A stretch of 64,000 bases of DNA from Mycobacterium kyorinense (GCF_001672775.1 NZ_LZKJ01000197.1:1-64000); one strand, 5' to 3'; positions 18,293 through 27,794 are shown, numbered from the stretch's first letter. Program-made: numbers and translations. Notes: generated by a model not told the origin, from the letters alone.

Positions 18293-18355
18293 GGCACAAC
18301 TCACCCCTCGGCAATCCGGACGGCATGACAGCTCGTCAGGAATGCTGGGTTGGTC

Positions 18356-19336
18356 ATGAGTGATCAACGCGCAAAGCCGTCGAGACATCACATCTGGCGT
18401 GTGACACGTCGGACGCTGTCGAAAAGCTGGGACGATTCCATCTTTTCCGAGTCGGCGCAGGCGGCGTTCTGGTCAGCGCTGTCGTTGCCGCCGTTGCTGC
18501 TGGGCATGTTGGGCAGCCTGGCCTATGTGGCGCCGCTGTTCGGTCCCGACACCTTGCCGGTCATCGAGCACCGCCTAGTGACGCTGGCGCACAGCTTCTT
18601 CTCCGAGAACGTCGTCAACGAGATCATCAAGCCGACGATCAGCGACATCGACAAGGGCGCGCGCGGTGAGGTGGTGTCGTTGGGCTTCGTGATCTCGTTG
18701 TGGGCCGGATCGTCGGCGATCTCGGCGTTCGTCGATGCGGTGGTCGAAGCCCATGACCAGACCCCGCTGCGTCACCCGGTGCGGCAGCGACTGTTCGCCC
18801 TGTTGCTATATGTCGCGATGCTGCTGTTCGTCATCGCAACTGCCCCACTTTTGGTGCGCGGCGAGTGGAAGGTGGCGCAGTTCATCCCCGACAGCTGGCT
18901 GGACATCGGCTATTACCCGGCGCTGATCACCGGGTTGATGGTCGCGGTGATGATCCTGTATCGGGTGGCGCTGCCCGAGGCGCTGCCGACCCATCGACTG
19001 GTGCTGGGCGCAGTGCTGGCGACCGTGGTCTTTTTGATCGCCACCCTGGGCTTGCGGATCTATCTGAGCTGGATCACCGCCACCGGCTACACGTACGGCG
19101 CGCTGGCTACACCGATCGCGTTTTTGTTATTCGCCTTCTTCGGCGGCTTCGCGATCATGCTGGGCGCCGAACTCAATGCCGCCATCCAGGAGGAGTGGCC
19201 GGCACCGGTGACCCATGCTCATCGGTTGCGGCGCTGGCTGAAAGCCCGGGCGCAGAACGGCGTCGGCGACGATGCCGAGGGCGCCGACGATGAGGATTCG
19301 GGCTGTGTCAGCGGCGAACGGGTCAGCTCTTCTTGA
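18356..19336 (+). CDS. YihY/BrkB-family inner-membrane protein (Rv2707-like)
   Basis: This 326-residue protein has six hydrophobic segments between about residues 40 and 275 and the YihY family motifs FWSALSLPPLLLGMLG and AGSSAISAFVDAVVEAHD. A C-terminal basic then acidic tail is cytoplasmic. Family members were once called ribonuclease BN, but that activity is not supported for them; the role is unknown. ATG 18356 is used. TTG 18350, two codons upstream, has the better spaced AGGA ribosome site (8 bases) and may be the true start. It overlaps the convergent DUF3039 gene by 14 bases. Confidence 0.88.
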   Translation: MSDQRAKPSRHHIWRVTRRTLSKSWDDSIFSESAQAAFWSALSLPPLLLGMLGSLAYVAPLFGPDTLPVIEHRLVTLAHSFFSENVVNEIIKPTISDIDKGARGEVVSLGFVISLWAGSSAISAFVDAVVEAHDQTPLRHPVRQRLFALLLYVAMLLFVIATAPLLVRGEWKVAQFIPDSWLDIGYYPALITGLMVAVMILYRVALPEALPTHRLVLGAVLATVVFLIATLGLRIYLSWITATGYTYGALATPIAFLLFAFFGGFAIMLGAELNAAIQEEWPAPVTHAHRLRRWLKARAQNGVGDDAEGADDEDSGCVSGERVSSS

Positions 19337-19571
19337 GCTGTTCGTAGATCCGCTTGCAGTCCGGACACACCGGCGACCCCGGCTTGGCCGATCGAGTCAC
19401 CGGGAACACTTCCCCGCACAGCGCGACGACATGAGTACCCATCACCGCGCTCTCGGCGATCTTGTCTTTTTTGACGTAATGAAAATATTTCGGGGTGTCG
19501 CTGTCGGTCCCGTCGTCGACGCGTTCGTCGGTCTCGGTGCGTTCGATCGTCTGGGTCTGCATGCGTTTCAT
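19323..19571 (-). CDS. DUF3039 protein (Rv2708c-like)
   Basis: This 82-residue protein matches DUF3039 and equals the length recalled for Rv2708c. It has the family core KYFHYVKKDKIAESAVMGTH followed by a zinc-ribbon-like set of cysteines (ALCGE near 54, CPDC near 71) and a basic end. ATG 19571 was chosen because upstream sequence in frame is not family-like. It overlaps the convergent YihY gene by 14 bases. The function is unknown. Confidence 0.87.
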   Translation of the reverse strand: MKRMQTQTIERTETDERVDDGTDSDTPKYFHYVKKDKIAESAVMGTHVVALCGEVFPVTRSAKPGSPVCPDCKRIYEQLKKS

Positions 19572-19664
19572 TGTGCCGGAAACCGGTCGGTGAGCCGACC
19601 CTGAGCCCGCCTCGCGGCAGCATGCGCCTGTGCCCGACTGAGCCGAATGTGGGACAGTGGATAG

Positions 19665-20069
19665 ATGAAGCACGGCTCCGAGCTGGGTTTCGACGACGAC
19701 GGTCGGCCGGTGCTCATCACTGCAGCCGCACCCTCCTATGAGGTGCAGCATCGTCAGCGGGTACGCAAGTACCTGACGTTGATGGCATTCCGGATCCCTG
19801 CCCTGGTGCTGGCTGCCCTCGCTTACGGTGCGTGGCACAACGGGTTGATTTCGCTGCTGATTCTCGTCGCGTCAATTCCGTTGCCGTGGATGGCGGTGCT
19901 GATCGCCAATGACCGGCCGCCGCGCCGCGCTGACGAACCCCGCCGTTTCGATCCTTCGCACCGGCATACCCCGCTGTTCCCGACCGCCGAGCGTCCCGCG
20001 CTCGAACGAGACATTCGTCCAGCGCCCCAACCCGAATCACGGGGTCCGGCCGCCGACAGTTCCGAATAG
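19665..20069 (+). CDS. DUF3099 membrane protein (Rv2709-like)
   Basis: This 134-residue protein has two closely spaced membrane segments (about residues 42-60 and 65-82). A DDDGRPVLITAA N-terminal motif is typical of DUF3099, and the proline- and charge-rich C-terminal tail is probably cytoplasmic. No function is known. It lies directly upstream of sigB on the same strand, but sigB has its own stress promoter in the 148-base gap. Confidence 0.83.
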   Translation: MKHGSELGFDDDGRPVLITAAAPSYEVQHRQRVRKYLTLMAFRIPALVLAALAYGAWHNGLISLLILVASIPLPWMAVLIANDRPPRRADEPRRFDPSHRHTPLFPTAERPALERDIRPAPQPESRGPAADSSE

Positions 20070-20154
20070 CCGCCACCCGGCGGCACTTCTCAGCACATTC
20101 TCAGGGCGTCGGCACATTAGCGCACGTCAACGGGTGTGAGATCGCCGCCCGGTG

Positions 20155-20180
20155 GGAACTCTTGTCACGGGTTAGTCGTT
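20155..20180 (+). promoter_or_regulatory. ECF-type promoter of sigB (GGAAC-N17-CGTT)
   Basis: GGAAC (20155-20159) and CGTT (20177-20180) are separated by 17 bases, matching the SigE/SigH promoter class. In M. tuberculosis sigB is transcribed by SigE and SigH holoenzymes. The leader to the start codon is about 30 bases. Confidence 0.8.
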
Positions 20181-20217
20181 GGACCACATGACAGTTCAAG
20201 CCGATCAGGAGGCCGCA

Positions 20218-21174
20218 ATGGCAAATGCCACCACCCGGGTTGACAGCGATCTGGACGCTCAGAGTCCCGCCGCGGACTTGGTGCGCGTGTATCTGAACGG
20301 CATCGGCAAGACAGCGTTGCTCAACGCCGCCGACGAAGTCGAACTCGCCAAGCGCATCGAGGCCGGGCTCTACGCTCAGCATCTGCTGGACACCCGCAAG
20401 CGCCTCGGCGAAAAGCGCAAGCGTGATCTGGCCACCGTGGTGCGCGACGGCGAAGCCGCCCGCCGGCATCTGCTGGAAGCCAACCTGCGCCTGGTGGTTT
20501 CGTTGGCCAAGCGCTACACCGGTCGCGGCATGCCGCTGCTGGACCTTATCCAGGAGGGCAACCTGGGGCTGATCCGTGCGATGGAGAAGTTCGACTACTC
20601 AAAGGGATTCAAGTTCTCGACGTATGCCACCTGGTGGATCCGCCAAGCGATCACCCGCGGTATGGCCGACCAGAGTCGCACGATCCGCCTGCCGGTTCAT
20701 CTGGTGGAGCAGGTGAACAAACTGGCCCGGATCAAGCGGGAAATGCACCAGAACCTCGGTCGGGAAGCCACCGACGAGGAACTGGCCGCGGAGTCGGGAA
20801 TCCCGGTCGACAAGATCAACGACTTGCTCGAGCACAGCCGCGATCCGGTCAGCCTTGACATGCCGGTCGGCTCCGAGGAGGAGGCCCCGCTGGGCGACTT
20901 CATCGAAGACGCCGAAGCGATGTCCGCGGAGAATGCCGTCATCGCCGAGTTGCTGCACACCGACATTCGCAGCGTGCTGGCCACGCTCGACGAACGTGAG
21001 CACCAGGTGATCCGGTTGCGCTTCGGCCTCGACGACGGCCAGCCCCGCACGCTCGACCAGATCGGCAAGCTGTTCGGGTTGTCGCGCGAGCGGGTGCGCC
21101 AGATCGAACGCGAGGTGATGGCCAAGCTCCGCAACGGCGAGCGCGCCGACCGGTTGCGGTCGTACGCCAGCTAA
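20218..21174 (+). CDS. sigB: Stress sigma factor SigB
   Basis: SigB is the principal-like alternative sigma factor of mycobacteria, used in stress and stationary phase. The 318-residue protein is nearly identical to SigA over regions 1.2 to 4 but lacks the long N-terminal arm. It shows [19 protein letters not shown] (region 1.2), [19 protein letters not shown] (region 2) and [20 protein letters not shown] (region 4). ATG 20218 was chosen over an upstream ATG because AGGAGG lies 5 bases before it and the known N-terminus starts there. A strong hairpin follows the stop. Confidence 0.96.
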   Translation: MANATTRVDSDLDAQSPAADLVRVYLNGIGKTALLNAADEVELAKRIEAGLYAQHLLDTRKRLGEKRKRDLATVVRDGEAARRHLLEANLRLVVSLAKRYTGRGMPLLDLIQEGNLGLIRAMEKFDYSKGFKFSTYATWWIRQAITRGMADQSRTIRLPVHLVEQVNKLARIKREMHQNLGREATDEELAAESGIPVDKINDLLEHSRDPVSLDMPVGSEEEAPLGDFIEDAEAMSAENAVIAELLHTDIRSVLATLDEREHQVIRLRFGLDDGQPRTLDQIGKLFGLSRERVRQIEREVMAKLRNGERADRLRSYAS

Positions 21175-21187
21175 GACTTGCCACGGG

Positions 21188-21216
21188 GTATGCCCGCCGC
21201 GTTGCGGCGGGCATAC
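21188..21216 (+). terminator. Hairpin terminator after sigB
   Basis: GTATGCCCGCCGC and GCGGCGGGCATAC form a perfect 13-bp stem with a 3-base loop, 13 bases after the sigB stop. An outer CCACGG/CCGTGG pair (21181-21186 and 21222-21227) extends it. There is no U-tract, as is usual for mycobacterial hairpins. Confidence 0.8.
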
Positions 21217-21295
21217 TGCTGCCGTGGGCGCGGTTACCACTAATGCCCCCGGACCGTGGGTGTGTGTTAGCAGACCATTCACGCAGCTGGGCCAG

Positions 21296-21301
21296 TAGAC
21301 T
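21296..21301 (+). promoter_or_regulatory. Candidate -10 hexamer TAGACT for ideR
   Basis: TAGACT lies 22 bases before the ideR ATG, and the short leader contains GAAGGGTG as a ribosome site. Confidence 0.45.
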
Positions 21302-21323
21302 CAGGTGCAACGAAGGGTGCGGA

Positions 21324-22016
21324 ATGAACGACCTGGTTGATACCACTGAGATGTATTTGCGGACCATTTACGACCTCGAAGAAGAGGGCGTAACCCCGCT
21401 GCGTGCCCGGATCGCCGAGCGGCTCGACCAGAGTGGACCTACCGTCAGCCAGACGGTGTCGCGGATGGAACGCGACGGACTGCTGCATGTCGCCGGTGAT
21501 CGGCACCTGGAGCTGACCGACAAGGGCCGGGCGCTGGCGATCGCCGTGATGCGCAAGCACCGGCTGGCCGAACGCCTGCTGGTCGACGTGATCGGATTGC
21601 CGTGGGAGGACGTGCACGCCGAGGCTTGCCGGTGGGAGCACGTCATGAGCGAAGACGTTGAGCGCCGGCTTGTGCAGGTGCTCAACAACCCGACGACATC
21701 GCCGTTCGGCAACCCCATTCCCGGGCTGTTGGACCTTGGCGTGGGACCCGGGTTCGGCGCCGAAGAGGCCAACCTGGTGCGGCTGACCGAGCTGCCGGGC
21801 GGGTCGCCAGTCGCTGTAGTCGTCCGGCAACTCACCGAGCATGTCCAAGGCGACATCGACCTGATCACCCGCCTCAAAGACGCCGGCGTCGTCCCCAATG
21901 CACGGGTGACCGTCGAGACCAACCCGGCCGGCGGCGTGACCATCGTGATCCCGGGCCACGAAAACGTCAGCCTGCCCCACGAGATGGCCCACGCCGTCAA
22001 GGTCGAAAAGGTCTGA
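21324..22016 (+). CDS. ideR: Iron-dependent regulator IdeR (DtxR family)
   Basis: IdeR represses siderophore genes and activates iron-storage genes when loaded with Fe(II). The 230-residue length equals M. tuberculosis IdeR. The winged helix spans about residues 1-70 (DQSGPTVSQTVSRMERDGL). All metal ligands are in place: Met10, Cys102, Glu105 and His106 at site 2, and His79, Glu83 and His98 at the ancillary site. An SH3-like domain fills about 150-230. It follows sigB after a terminator, and the conserved neighbourhood agrees. Confidence 0.97.
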   Translation: MNDLVDTTEMYLRTIYDLEEEGVTPLRARIAERLDQSGPTVSQTVSRMERDGLLHVAGDRHLELTDKGRALAIAVMRKHRLAERLLVDVIGLPWEDVHAEACRWEHVMSEDVERRLVQVLNNPTTSPFGNPIPGLLDLGVGPGFGAEEANLVRLTELPGGSPVAVVVRQLTEHVQGDIDLITRLKDAGVVPNARVTVETNPAGGVTIVIPGHENVSLPHEMAHAVKVEKV

Positions 22017-22031
22017 CCCGCCACTCAGGGC

Positions 22032-23090
22032 CTAGACCGCACGCTGGCCGAACGATCGACGCGGCGGCAGCCGCACACCGAGGCGCATGGCCAGCCGGTA
22101 TCCGGTCAGCGCGAGGTCCCGAATGCGTTCGGGTCGCAGTCCCGACTGCAACGCGGTGTCCAGCATGCCCGCCATCCGGTGTGTCGGGTGACACCGCAGC
22201 GCAGCCTCCAGCGACACCCCGGCTAGCGGCCCGTCGCCGCGCGCATACGCGCTGAACGCGAGCAGCACCAGCGCTTCGACCCGCCAGCGCTCAGGTAGCT
22301 CACGCGAGAGCAGCGCCCACAGCGACTCGGCCTCACCGGCGTGGTCCCCCACTGCCAGGGCATACAGCGTGTCGCGAACGCGCACATCCTCCAGGGCGCA
22401 GCCGAGCTTGGCCAGCTCCACCTCCGAAAGCGGTTGCCCGTCGGCCACCCGCGCGGCGGCGGCCATCGCATCTTCAACATCGCGACGGCTGCACCCGTCG
22501 GGGTCCGCGCGATGTGCCGCCTCGCGGGAGCGGGCGTATCGGTCCAACGCAGCGGCAAGCTCGGCGCTACCGGCCCGGTCGTCGGCGGCGATGACGGCCT
22601 GCAGGTCGGCCCGTCGCGCATACAGGCGTCGGCCGTCCAGGACGGCGGCCACGGCCAGCGGCGACGACGACGGGTCGTCAACCGTGCCGGCGGAGCCACA
22701 CCCGTCGACACAATGCCAGCGGCCGCCGGGCGCCACCTGATCGACGACGTGGGCGGCCCACAACAGGATGCCGTGGCTGGACAACTCCTGCGTGAGCGTC
22801 GTGCACAACTCGCGGTATTCCTCGTTGCACACCGGACACGATGCTCCCTCAGAGTCGACGATCACCGCGATCGCGGCCTCCGGGTCAGCTGCCGCAGCAA
22901 CCTCGGCGAGGTGCCCCAAACGCTGCGCCAGCGGAGCGGATAGGTCGACGCGCATCACCGAACCCAGCTCGCCGCCGTCGACGGACACCAACACCAGTGA
23001 TTTCTCCGGCACAAATCCCAAAACCGCGGGCAGTGCGGCGATCAACGCGCCCGGCCGGTTCAATTCAAAGTCGTTTCGATGCTTGGTCAT
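22032..23090 (-). CDS. DUF4192 protein (Rv2712c-like)
   Basis: This 352-residue soluble protein starts LNRPGALIAALPAVLGFVPEKSLVLV, the hallmark of DUF4192. It continues with alanine-rich helices and ends in a tetratricopeptide-like segment (about residues 265-330, LLAFSAYARGDGPLAGVSLEAAL). A cysteine cluster (CPVCNEEYRELC, about 80-91) may bind metal. The function is unknown. It is convergent with ideR (15-base gap) and divergent from sthA. Confidence 0.85.
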   Translation of the reverse strand: MTKHRNDFELNRPGALIAALPAVLGFVPEKSLVLVSVDGGELGSVMRVDLSAPLAQRLGHLAEVAAAADPEAAIAVIVDSEGASCPVCNEEYRELCTTLTQELSSHGILLWAAHVVDQVAPGGRWHCVDGCGSAGTVDDPSSSPLAVAAVLDGRRLYARRADLQAVIAADDRAGSAELAAALDRYARSREAAHRADPDGCSRRDVEDAMAAAARVADGQPLSEVELAKLGCALEDVRVRDTLYALAVGDHAGEAESLWALLSRELPERWRVEALVLLAFSAYARGDGPLAGVSLEAALRCHPTHRMAGMLDTALQSGLRPERIRDLALTGYRLAMRLGVRLPPRRSFGQRAV

Positions 23091-23236
23091 GAGTCGACGC
23101 TGTCAATGCCGGCCGTCAACGGTTGGCGGGCAACCGCGGCCGGACCGGTGTGCTGTGGATGAAGTCACGACTGTTGGCCGGTTCGCCGTGCGGCGGCCGG
23201 GAAACCGGCGTAGACCTCTATGGCATGGTGAATTCG

Positions 23237-24643
23237 ATGCGGGAGTACGACATCGTCGTCATCGGTTCAGGACCGGGTGGGCAGAAGGCGGCGATCGCGG
23301 CGGCCAAACTGGGCAAGTCGGTGGCCATTGTCGAGCGCGGCCGGATGCTGGGTGGTGTCTGCGTCAACACCGGGACGATTCCGTCGAAAACCTTGCGGGA
23401 AGCGGTGGTCTATCTCACCGGCATGAACCAGCGCGAGCTGTACGGCGCGAGCTACCGGGTCAAGGACAAAATCACCCCCGCCGACTTGTTGGCGCGGACC
23501 CAGCACGTGATCGGTAAGCAGATCGATGTGGTGCGCTCGCAGTTGATTCGCAACCGGATCGACCTGATTGTCGGGCACGGCCGTTTCCTCGACCCGCACA
23601 CCGTCATGGTGGAGGACGCGTCCCGGGGCGAACGAATCACGCTCTCCGGCGATTTCGTCGTCATCGCTACCGGCACCACGCCGGCGCGCCCGAGCGGGGT
23701 CGAGTTCGACGAGGAGCGGGTGCTCGACTCCGACGGCATCCTCGATCTCAAGTCGCTGCCCGCGTCGATGGTGGTCGTCGGCGCCGGGGTGATCGGCATC
23801 GAGTACGCATCGATGTTCGCCGCGCTAGGCACCAAGGTGACGGTCGTGGAAAAGCGCGATTCCATGCTCGACTTCTGCGATCCCGAAATCGTCGAGGCGC
23901 TGAAATTCCATCTGCGCGACCTTGCCGTGACGTTCCGGTTCGGCGAGGAGGTCACCGCGGTGGACGTCGGAGCTGCCGGCACCATCACCACCTTGGCCAG
24001 CGGCAAGCAGATCCCCGCCGAGACGGTGATGTACTCCGCCGGGCGGCAGGGTCAGACCGAGGACCTCGACTTGGCGAACGCCGGCCTCGAAACCGACCAC
24101 CGCGGAAGGATTTTCGTCGACGACCAGTTCTGCACCAAGGTCGATCACATCTATGCCGTCGGAGACGTGATCGGCTTCCCGGCGCTGGCGGCGACGTCGA
24201 TGGATCAGGGGCGGCTGGCGGCCTACCACGCCTTCGGCGAGCCAACCGACGGCATGACCGAGCTGCAGCCCATCGGCATCTATTCGATTCCGGAGGTCTC
24301 CTACGTCGGCGCCACCGAGGTGGAGCTGACCAAGGACGCGATCCCCTACGAGGTGGGGGTAGCCCGCTATCGGGAGCTGGCTCGCGGACAAATCGCCGGC
24401 GATTCCTACGGCATGCTCAAGCTGCTCGTCTCGACCGCCGACCTGACGCTGCTGGGCGTGCACATCTTCGGCAGCAACGCCACCGAGATGGTCCACATCG
24501 GGCAGGCGGTGATGGGCTGTGGAGGCACCGTCGACTATCTGGTCGACGCGGTGTTCAATTATCCGACGTTCTCCGAGGCATACAAGGTCGCCGCCCTGGA
24601 TGTGCGCAACAAGGTGCGTGCGCTCAACCAGTTCCGCAGCTGA
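23237..24643 (+). CDS. sthA: Soluble pyridine nucleotide transhydrogenase
   Basis: SthA is a flavoprotein that transfers hydride between NADPH and NAD. The 468 residues equal M. tuberculosis SthA (Rv2713). The FAD motif [20 protein letters not shown] begins at residue 7. The segment [11 protein letters not shown] keeps only one of the two redox cysteines of lipoamide dehydrogenases, as expected for SthA. The NAD(P) motif [19 protein letters not shown] is near 180, and an FAD-binding YAVGDVIG is near 303. ATG 23237 was chosen by length; GTG 23228 is a minor alternative. Confidence 0.96.
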   Translation: MREYDIVVIGSGPGGQKAAIAAAKLGKSVAIVERGRMLGGVCVNTGTIPSKTLREAVVYLTGMNQRELYGASYRVKDKITPADLLARTQHVIGKQIDVVRSQLIRNRIDLIVGHGRFLDPHTVMVEDASRGERITLSGDFVVIATGTTPARPSGVEFDEERVLDSDGILDLKSLPASMVVVGAGVIGIEYASMFAALGTKVTVVEKRDSMLDFCDPEIVEALKFHLRDLAVTFRFGEEVTAVDVGAAGTITTLASGKQIPAETVMYSAGRQGQTEDLDLANAGLETDHRGRIFVDDQFCTKVDHIYAVGDVIGFPALAATSMDQGRLAAYHAFGEPTDGMTELQPIGIYSIPEVSYVGATEVELTKDAIPYEVGVARYRELARGQIAGDSYGMLKLLVSTADLTLLGVHIFGSNATEMVHIGQAVMGCGGTVDYLVDAVFNYPTFSEAYKVAALDVRNKVRALNQFRS

Positions 24644-24661
24644 GCCTCAGCGCCCAGCCCG

Positions 24662-25453
24662 CTAACACTCGGTGGTCAGCGCCGGCGGGGCGGCGTCGCC
24701 CGGGCCGCCGGCCTCGGCCCGCGCCAACAATGCGGCGGTGTGCTCGTCAAACGGTGCGGAATACGACACGTTTTCCTCACAGCCGCCGCCGTCAAGGCCG
24801 CCGACCACTCCCCTCACCGTCGATCCGGTGATCCAGGGCGCGCCGCTGGTACCGTCGACCAGCCCCGCGCACGGCACAGCCGGATAGCCGCCGTGCGCGG
24901 TCTGGCTCTTGGCGCGGCAGCCGATCGGCGTGCCGCCCACCCCGGCCGGATAGGCGACAACCGTGATCGCCGTGCCTGGCTCCGGCGCGGTGCCCAGCGT
25001 CAGCGCCGAACCGGCCTGCGCCTCGATCGATGCGCCGTCGCCACGACTGACTCGCGCGATCGCATAATCCGCGTGCGGGTCCTTGTCCGTCGTCCACCGC
25101 GGATCGAGATAGACGGTGTCCAGCGTCCACGTGTCCGGGGGCGCCGCGGCTCCGGAAAACCCCGGTACGAAGGTCACCTGCGTACCGTCGGACAGACAAT
25201 GTGCGGCCGTCAGCACCAGGTCGCCTCCGGCTGAATGCAGGACCGCGCCGGTACAGGTGTGCAGATCGCCGGCACCGAAGAACAGCGCGCCCACCCGAGG
25301 ATCCGGGTCCACCGGTGCGGCCACCACCCACGATGCGGGATCAGCGAGGTGCTGTTGGGTTGTGCTGGCAGGAGGCGACGGATCTGGCTGCCGACCGCAG
25401 CCCGTCACGACCAGGATCGCCAGAGCTGCCACCGCCACAACAGTGCGCATCAT
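24662..25453 (-). CDS. Trypsin-like serine protease lipoprotein
   Basis: This 263-residue protein has an N-terminal lipoprotein signal ending LVVTGC, with lipidated cysteine about 19. A chymotrypsin-fold domain follows with a visible triad: His85 in LTAAHC, Asp129 in HADYAIARV and Ser203 in GTSGAPW. Paired cysteines flank the histidine and serine regions. It should therefore be an active or near-active protease anchored on the outer face of the membrane. Its substrate is unknown. This gene is not in the M. tuberculosis order between sthA and Rv2714, so it is an insertion or a gene lost there. ATG 25450 is an alternative start. Confidence 0.85.
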   Translation of the reverse strand: MMRTVVAVAALAILVVTGCGRQPDPSPPASTTQQHLADPASWVVAAPVDPDPRVGALFFGAGDLHTCTGAVLHSAGGDLVLTAAHCLSDGTQVTFVPGFSGAAAPPDTWTLDTVYLDPRWTTDKDPHADYAIARVSRGDGASIEAQAGSALTLGTAPEPGTAITVVAYPAGVGGTPIGCRAKSQTAHGGYPAVPCAGLVDGTSGAPWITGSTVRGVVGGLDGGGCEENVSYSAPFDEHTAALLARAEAGGPGDAAPPALTTEC

Positions 25454-25656
25454 CGTTGACGATGATGCCCCCGTTCACCCGGCCGCGAAACAGCTATTCC
25501 GAATGGGTACCCGTGGAATGCGGGCTTGTGCCGCCGCGTTTCGAACATACAGGCGGGCTAACCGAGGAGTGGGGTCTGTGAGACCTGGCCGGTCCGCCTG
25601 AGAGACACTATTTGACACGGTGCGCTATTCGGCGCCGTGGCGAGGAGGCAACATCG

Positions 25657-26634
25657 ATGACCGACAACCAGCCTGCGGACCACGGGCAGCACTATCAGCC
25701 CGAGCAGAACGGAATGTACGAGCTCGAGTTCCCGGCCCCGCAGTTGTCGTCCGCAGACGGCCGCGGTCCGGTGCTGGTCCACGCCCTGGAAGGGTTTTCC
25801 GACGCCGGTCACGCCATCCGGCTGGCCGCAACGCACCTGAAGAACGCCCTCGACACCGAATTGGTGGCGTCGTTTGCCATCGATGAGCTGCTGGATTACC
25901 GGTCACGCCGGCCGCTGATGACGTTCAAGACCGATCACTTCACCCATTACGACGATCCGGAGTTGACCCTCTACGCGCTGCACGACAGCGTCGGCACACC
26001 ATTTCTGCTGCTGGCCGGGATGGAACCGGATCTCAAGTGGGAGCGATTCATCAGTGCCGTGCGACTGTTGGCCGAGCGCCTCGGAGTCCGGCAGACCATC
26101 GGGCTGGGCACCATCCCGATGGCGGTGCCGCACACCCGGCCCGTGACGATGACCGCGCATTCGAACAATCGCGAGTTGATCGCCGATTTCACGCCGTGGA
26201 TCTCCGAGGTACAGGTACCGGGCAGTGCCTCGAACCTGCTGGAATACCGGATGGCTCAGCACGGCCACGAGGTCGTCGGCTTCACCGTGCACGTCCCGCA
26301 CTATCTGGCGCAGACCGACTACCCGGCCGCCGCCCAGGCGCTGCTGGAGCAGGTGGCCAAGACCGGGTCGCTGCAACTGCCGCTGACCGCGCTGGCCGAA
26401 GCGGCGGCCGACATCGCGGCCAAGATCGACGAACAAGTCGAAGCCAGCAGCGACGTGGCCCAGGTCGTAGCGGCACTTGAGCGCCAGTACGATACGTTCG
26501 TCGCCGCCCAAGAGAACCGGTCACTGCTGACGCGTGATGAAGATCTGCCCAGCGGTGACGAACTCGGCGCGGAGTTCGAACGATTCCTGGCCCAGCAGGC
26601 CGAGAAGAAGTTCGACGACGACGACAGGACCTGA
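25657..26634 (+). CDS. PAC2-family protein (Rv2714-like)
   Basis: This 325-residue protein belongs to the PAC2 (proteasome assembly chaperone-like) family, with LVHALEGFSDAGHAIRLAA near residues 44-62, ELLDYRSRRPLMTF near 85 and the conserved GLGTIPMAVPHTRP near 155. The C-terminal 80 residues are helical and acidic. Mycobacteria have a proteasome, but a chaperone role for this protein is not established. GAGGAGG lies 8 bases before ATG 25657, which decides this start over an upstream frame. Confidence 0.87.
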   Translation: MTDNQPADHGQHYQPEQNGMYELEFPAPQLSSADGRGPVLVHALEGFSDAGHAIRLAATHLKNALDTELVASFAIDELLDYRSRRPLMTFKTDHFTHYDDPELTLYALHDSVGTPFLLLAGMEPDLKWERFISAVRLLAERLGVRQTIGLGTIPMAVPHTRPVTMTAHSNNRELIADFTPWISEVQVPGSASNLLEYRMAQHGHEVVGFTVHVPHYLAQTDYPAAAQALLEQVAKTGSLQLPLTALAEAAADIAAKIDEQVEASSDVAQVVAALERQYDTFVAAQENRSLLTRDEDLPSGDELGAEFERFLAQQAEKKFDDDDRT

Positions 26635-26680
26635 GCCCGAACGCTCCGGCACGGACGCAGAGCAAGCGAGGTAGCGGACA

Positions 26681-26708
26681 CCCGCCCACTCGCGGGGGGA
26701 GAGGAGCG
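26681..26708 (+). repeat. Hairpin element copy 2, before hydrolase gene
   Basis: CCCGC (26681-26685) pairs with GCGGG (26692-26696), followed by GGGAGAGGAGCGC, 3 bases before GTG 26712. The tail matches copy 1 before ceoC, but the leading GGGGGT part is missing. Confidence 0.55.
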
Positions 26709-26711
26709 CTT

Positions 26712-27761
26712 GTGACCGCCGACAACGAGGTTGGCGATGTCATCGGTCGACGGCCAACGCTGCGCCCGGTGCGCGAGGCGGCGCCTTCGTTGCAGTTTCG
26801 CACCATCCACGGCTATCGACGCGCCTACCGGATCGCGGGTTCGGGCCCGGCGATTCTGCTGATTCACGGCATCGGCGACAACTCCACGACCTGGGAGACC
26901 GTGCACGCCCACCTAGCGCAGCGGTTCACCGTCGTCGCAGTAGACCTGCTGGGCCATGGTCAGTCCGACAAGCCGCGCGCCGACTACTCGGCGGCGGCCT
27001 ACGCCAATGGTCTGCGCGATCTGCTTTCGGTACTCGACATCGACCGGGTTACCGTGGTCGGTCATTCGCTTGGCGGCGGGGTGGCGATGCAGTTCGCCTA
27101 CCAGTTTCCGCAACTCGTCGAGCGGCTGATCCTCGTCGGCGCCGGCGGTGTCACCAAGGACGTCAACCTCGTGTTCCGGTTGGCCTCGCTGCCGTTGGGC
27201 GGCGAAGCGCTGGCCTTGCTGCGGTTGCCGTTGGTGCTTCCGGCTGTGCAGTTCGCCGGACGCGCGGCGGGCATGGTGTTCGGGTCGACGAGACTGGGCC
27301 ACGACCTGCCGAATGTGTTGCGGATCCTGGCCGATTTGCCGGAGCCGACGGCCTCCTCGGCATTTACCCGAACCTTGCGGGCCGTGGTGGACTGGCGTGG
27401 TCAGATGGTCACCATGCTGGACCGCTGCTACTTGATGGAATCGATTCCGGTGCAGATCATTTGGGGCACCGAAGATGTCGTGGTACCGGTCAGCCATGCC
27501 CGGATGGCGCATGCGGCGATGCCCGGTTCCAGACTCGAGATCTTCGAGCACTCCGGGCACTTTCCGTTCCACGACGACCCCGACCGCTTCATCAGCGTCG
27601 TCGAGCATTTCATCGACACCACCGAGCCCGCCGAATACGACCCCGACGCACTGCGTGAGCTGCTGCGTACCGGCAGCGGCGAACCGACCGTGTCGGGGCC
27701 GCACGACACCCGCGTTGCCGTCTTGAGCGCCATGGGTTCCGACGAACGCAGCGCCACCTGA
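26712..27761 (+). CDS. Alpha/beta hydrolase (Rv2715-like)
   Basis: This 349-residue hydrolase shows the oxyanion region LIHGIGDNSTTWE (about 54-66). The nucleophile elbow VVGHSLGGGVAMQFAY places serine near 122. An acid region IPVQIIWGTEDVVVPVSHARM lies near 242-262, and the histidine is in EHSGHFPFHDDPDRF near 276. It resembles meta-cleavage hydrolases and haloperoxidase-like esterases, so the substrate cannot be fixed. GTG 26712 is directly preceded by the hairpin element carrying GGGAGAGGAG, which may act as the ribosome site. Confidence 0.88.
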   Translation: MTADNEVGDVIGRRPTLRPVREAAPSLQFRTIHGYRRAYRIAGSGPAILLIHGIGDNSTTWETVHAHLAQRFTVVAVDLLGHGQSDKPRADYSAAAYANGLRDLLSVLDIDRVTVVGHSLGGGVAMQFAYQFPQLVERLILVGAGGVTKDVNLVFRLASLPLGGEALALLRLPLVLPAVQFAGRAAGMVFGSTRLGHDLPNVLRILADLPEPTASSAFTRTLRAVVDWRGQMVTMLDRCYLMESIPVQIIWGTEDVVVPVSHARMAHAAMPGSRLEIFEHSGHFPFHDDPDRFISVVEHFIDTTEPAEYDPDALRELLRTGSGEPTVSGPHDTRVAVLSAMGSDERSAT

Positions 27762-27782
27762 CGCCTTGCGACGACGACGTCG

Positions 27783-27788
27783 TACAGT
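27783..27788 (+). promoter_or_regulatory. -10 hexamer TACAGT for leaderless PhzF gene
   Basis: TACAGT ends 6 bases before ATG 27795, the leaderless layout. Confidence 0.5.
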
Positions 27789-27794
27789 CACCCC

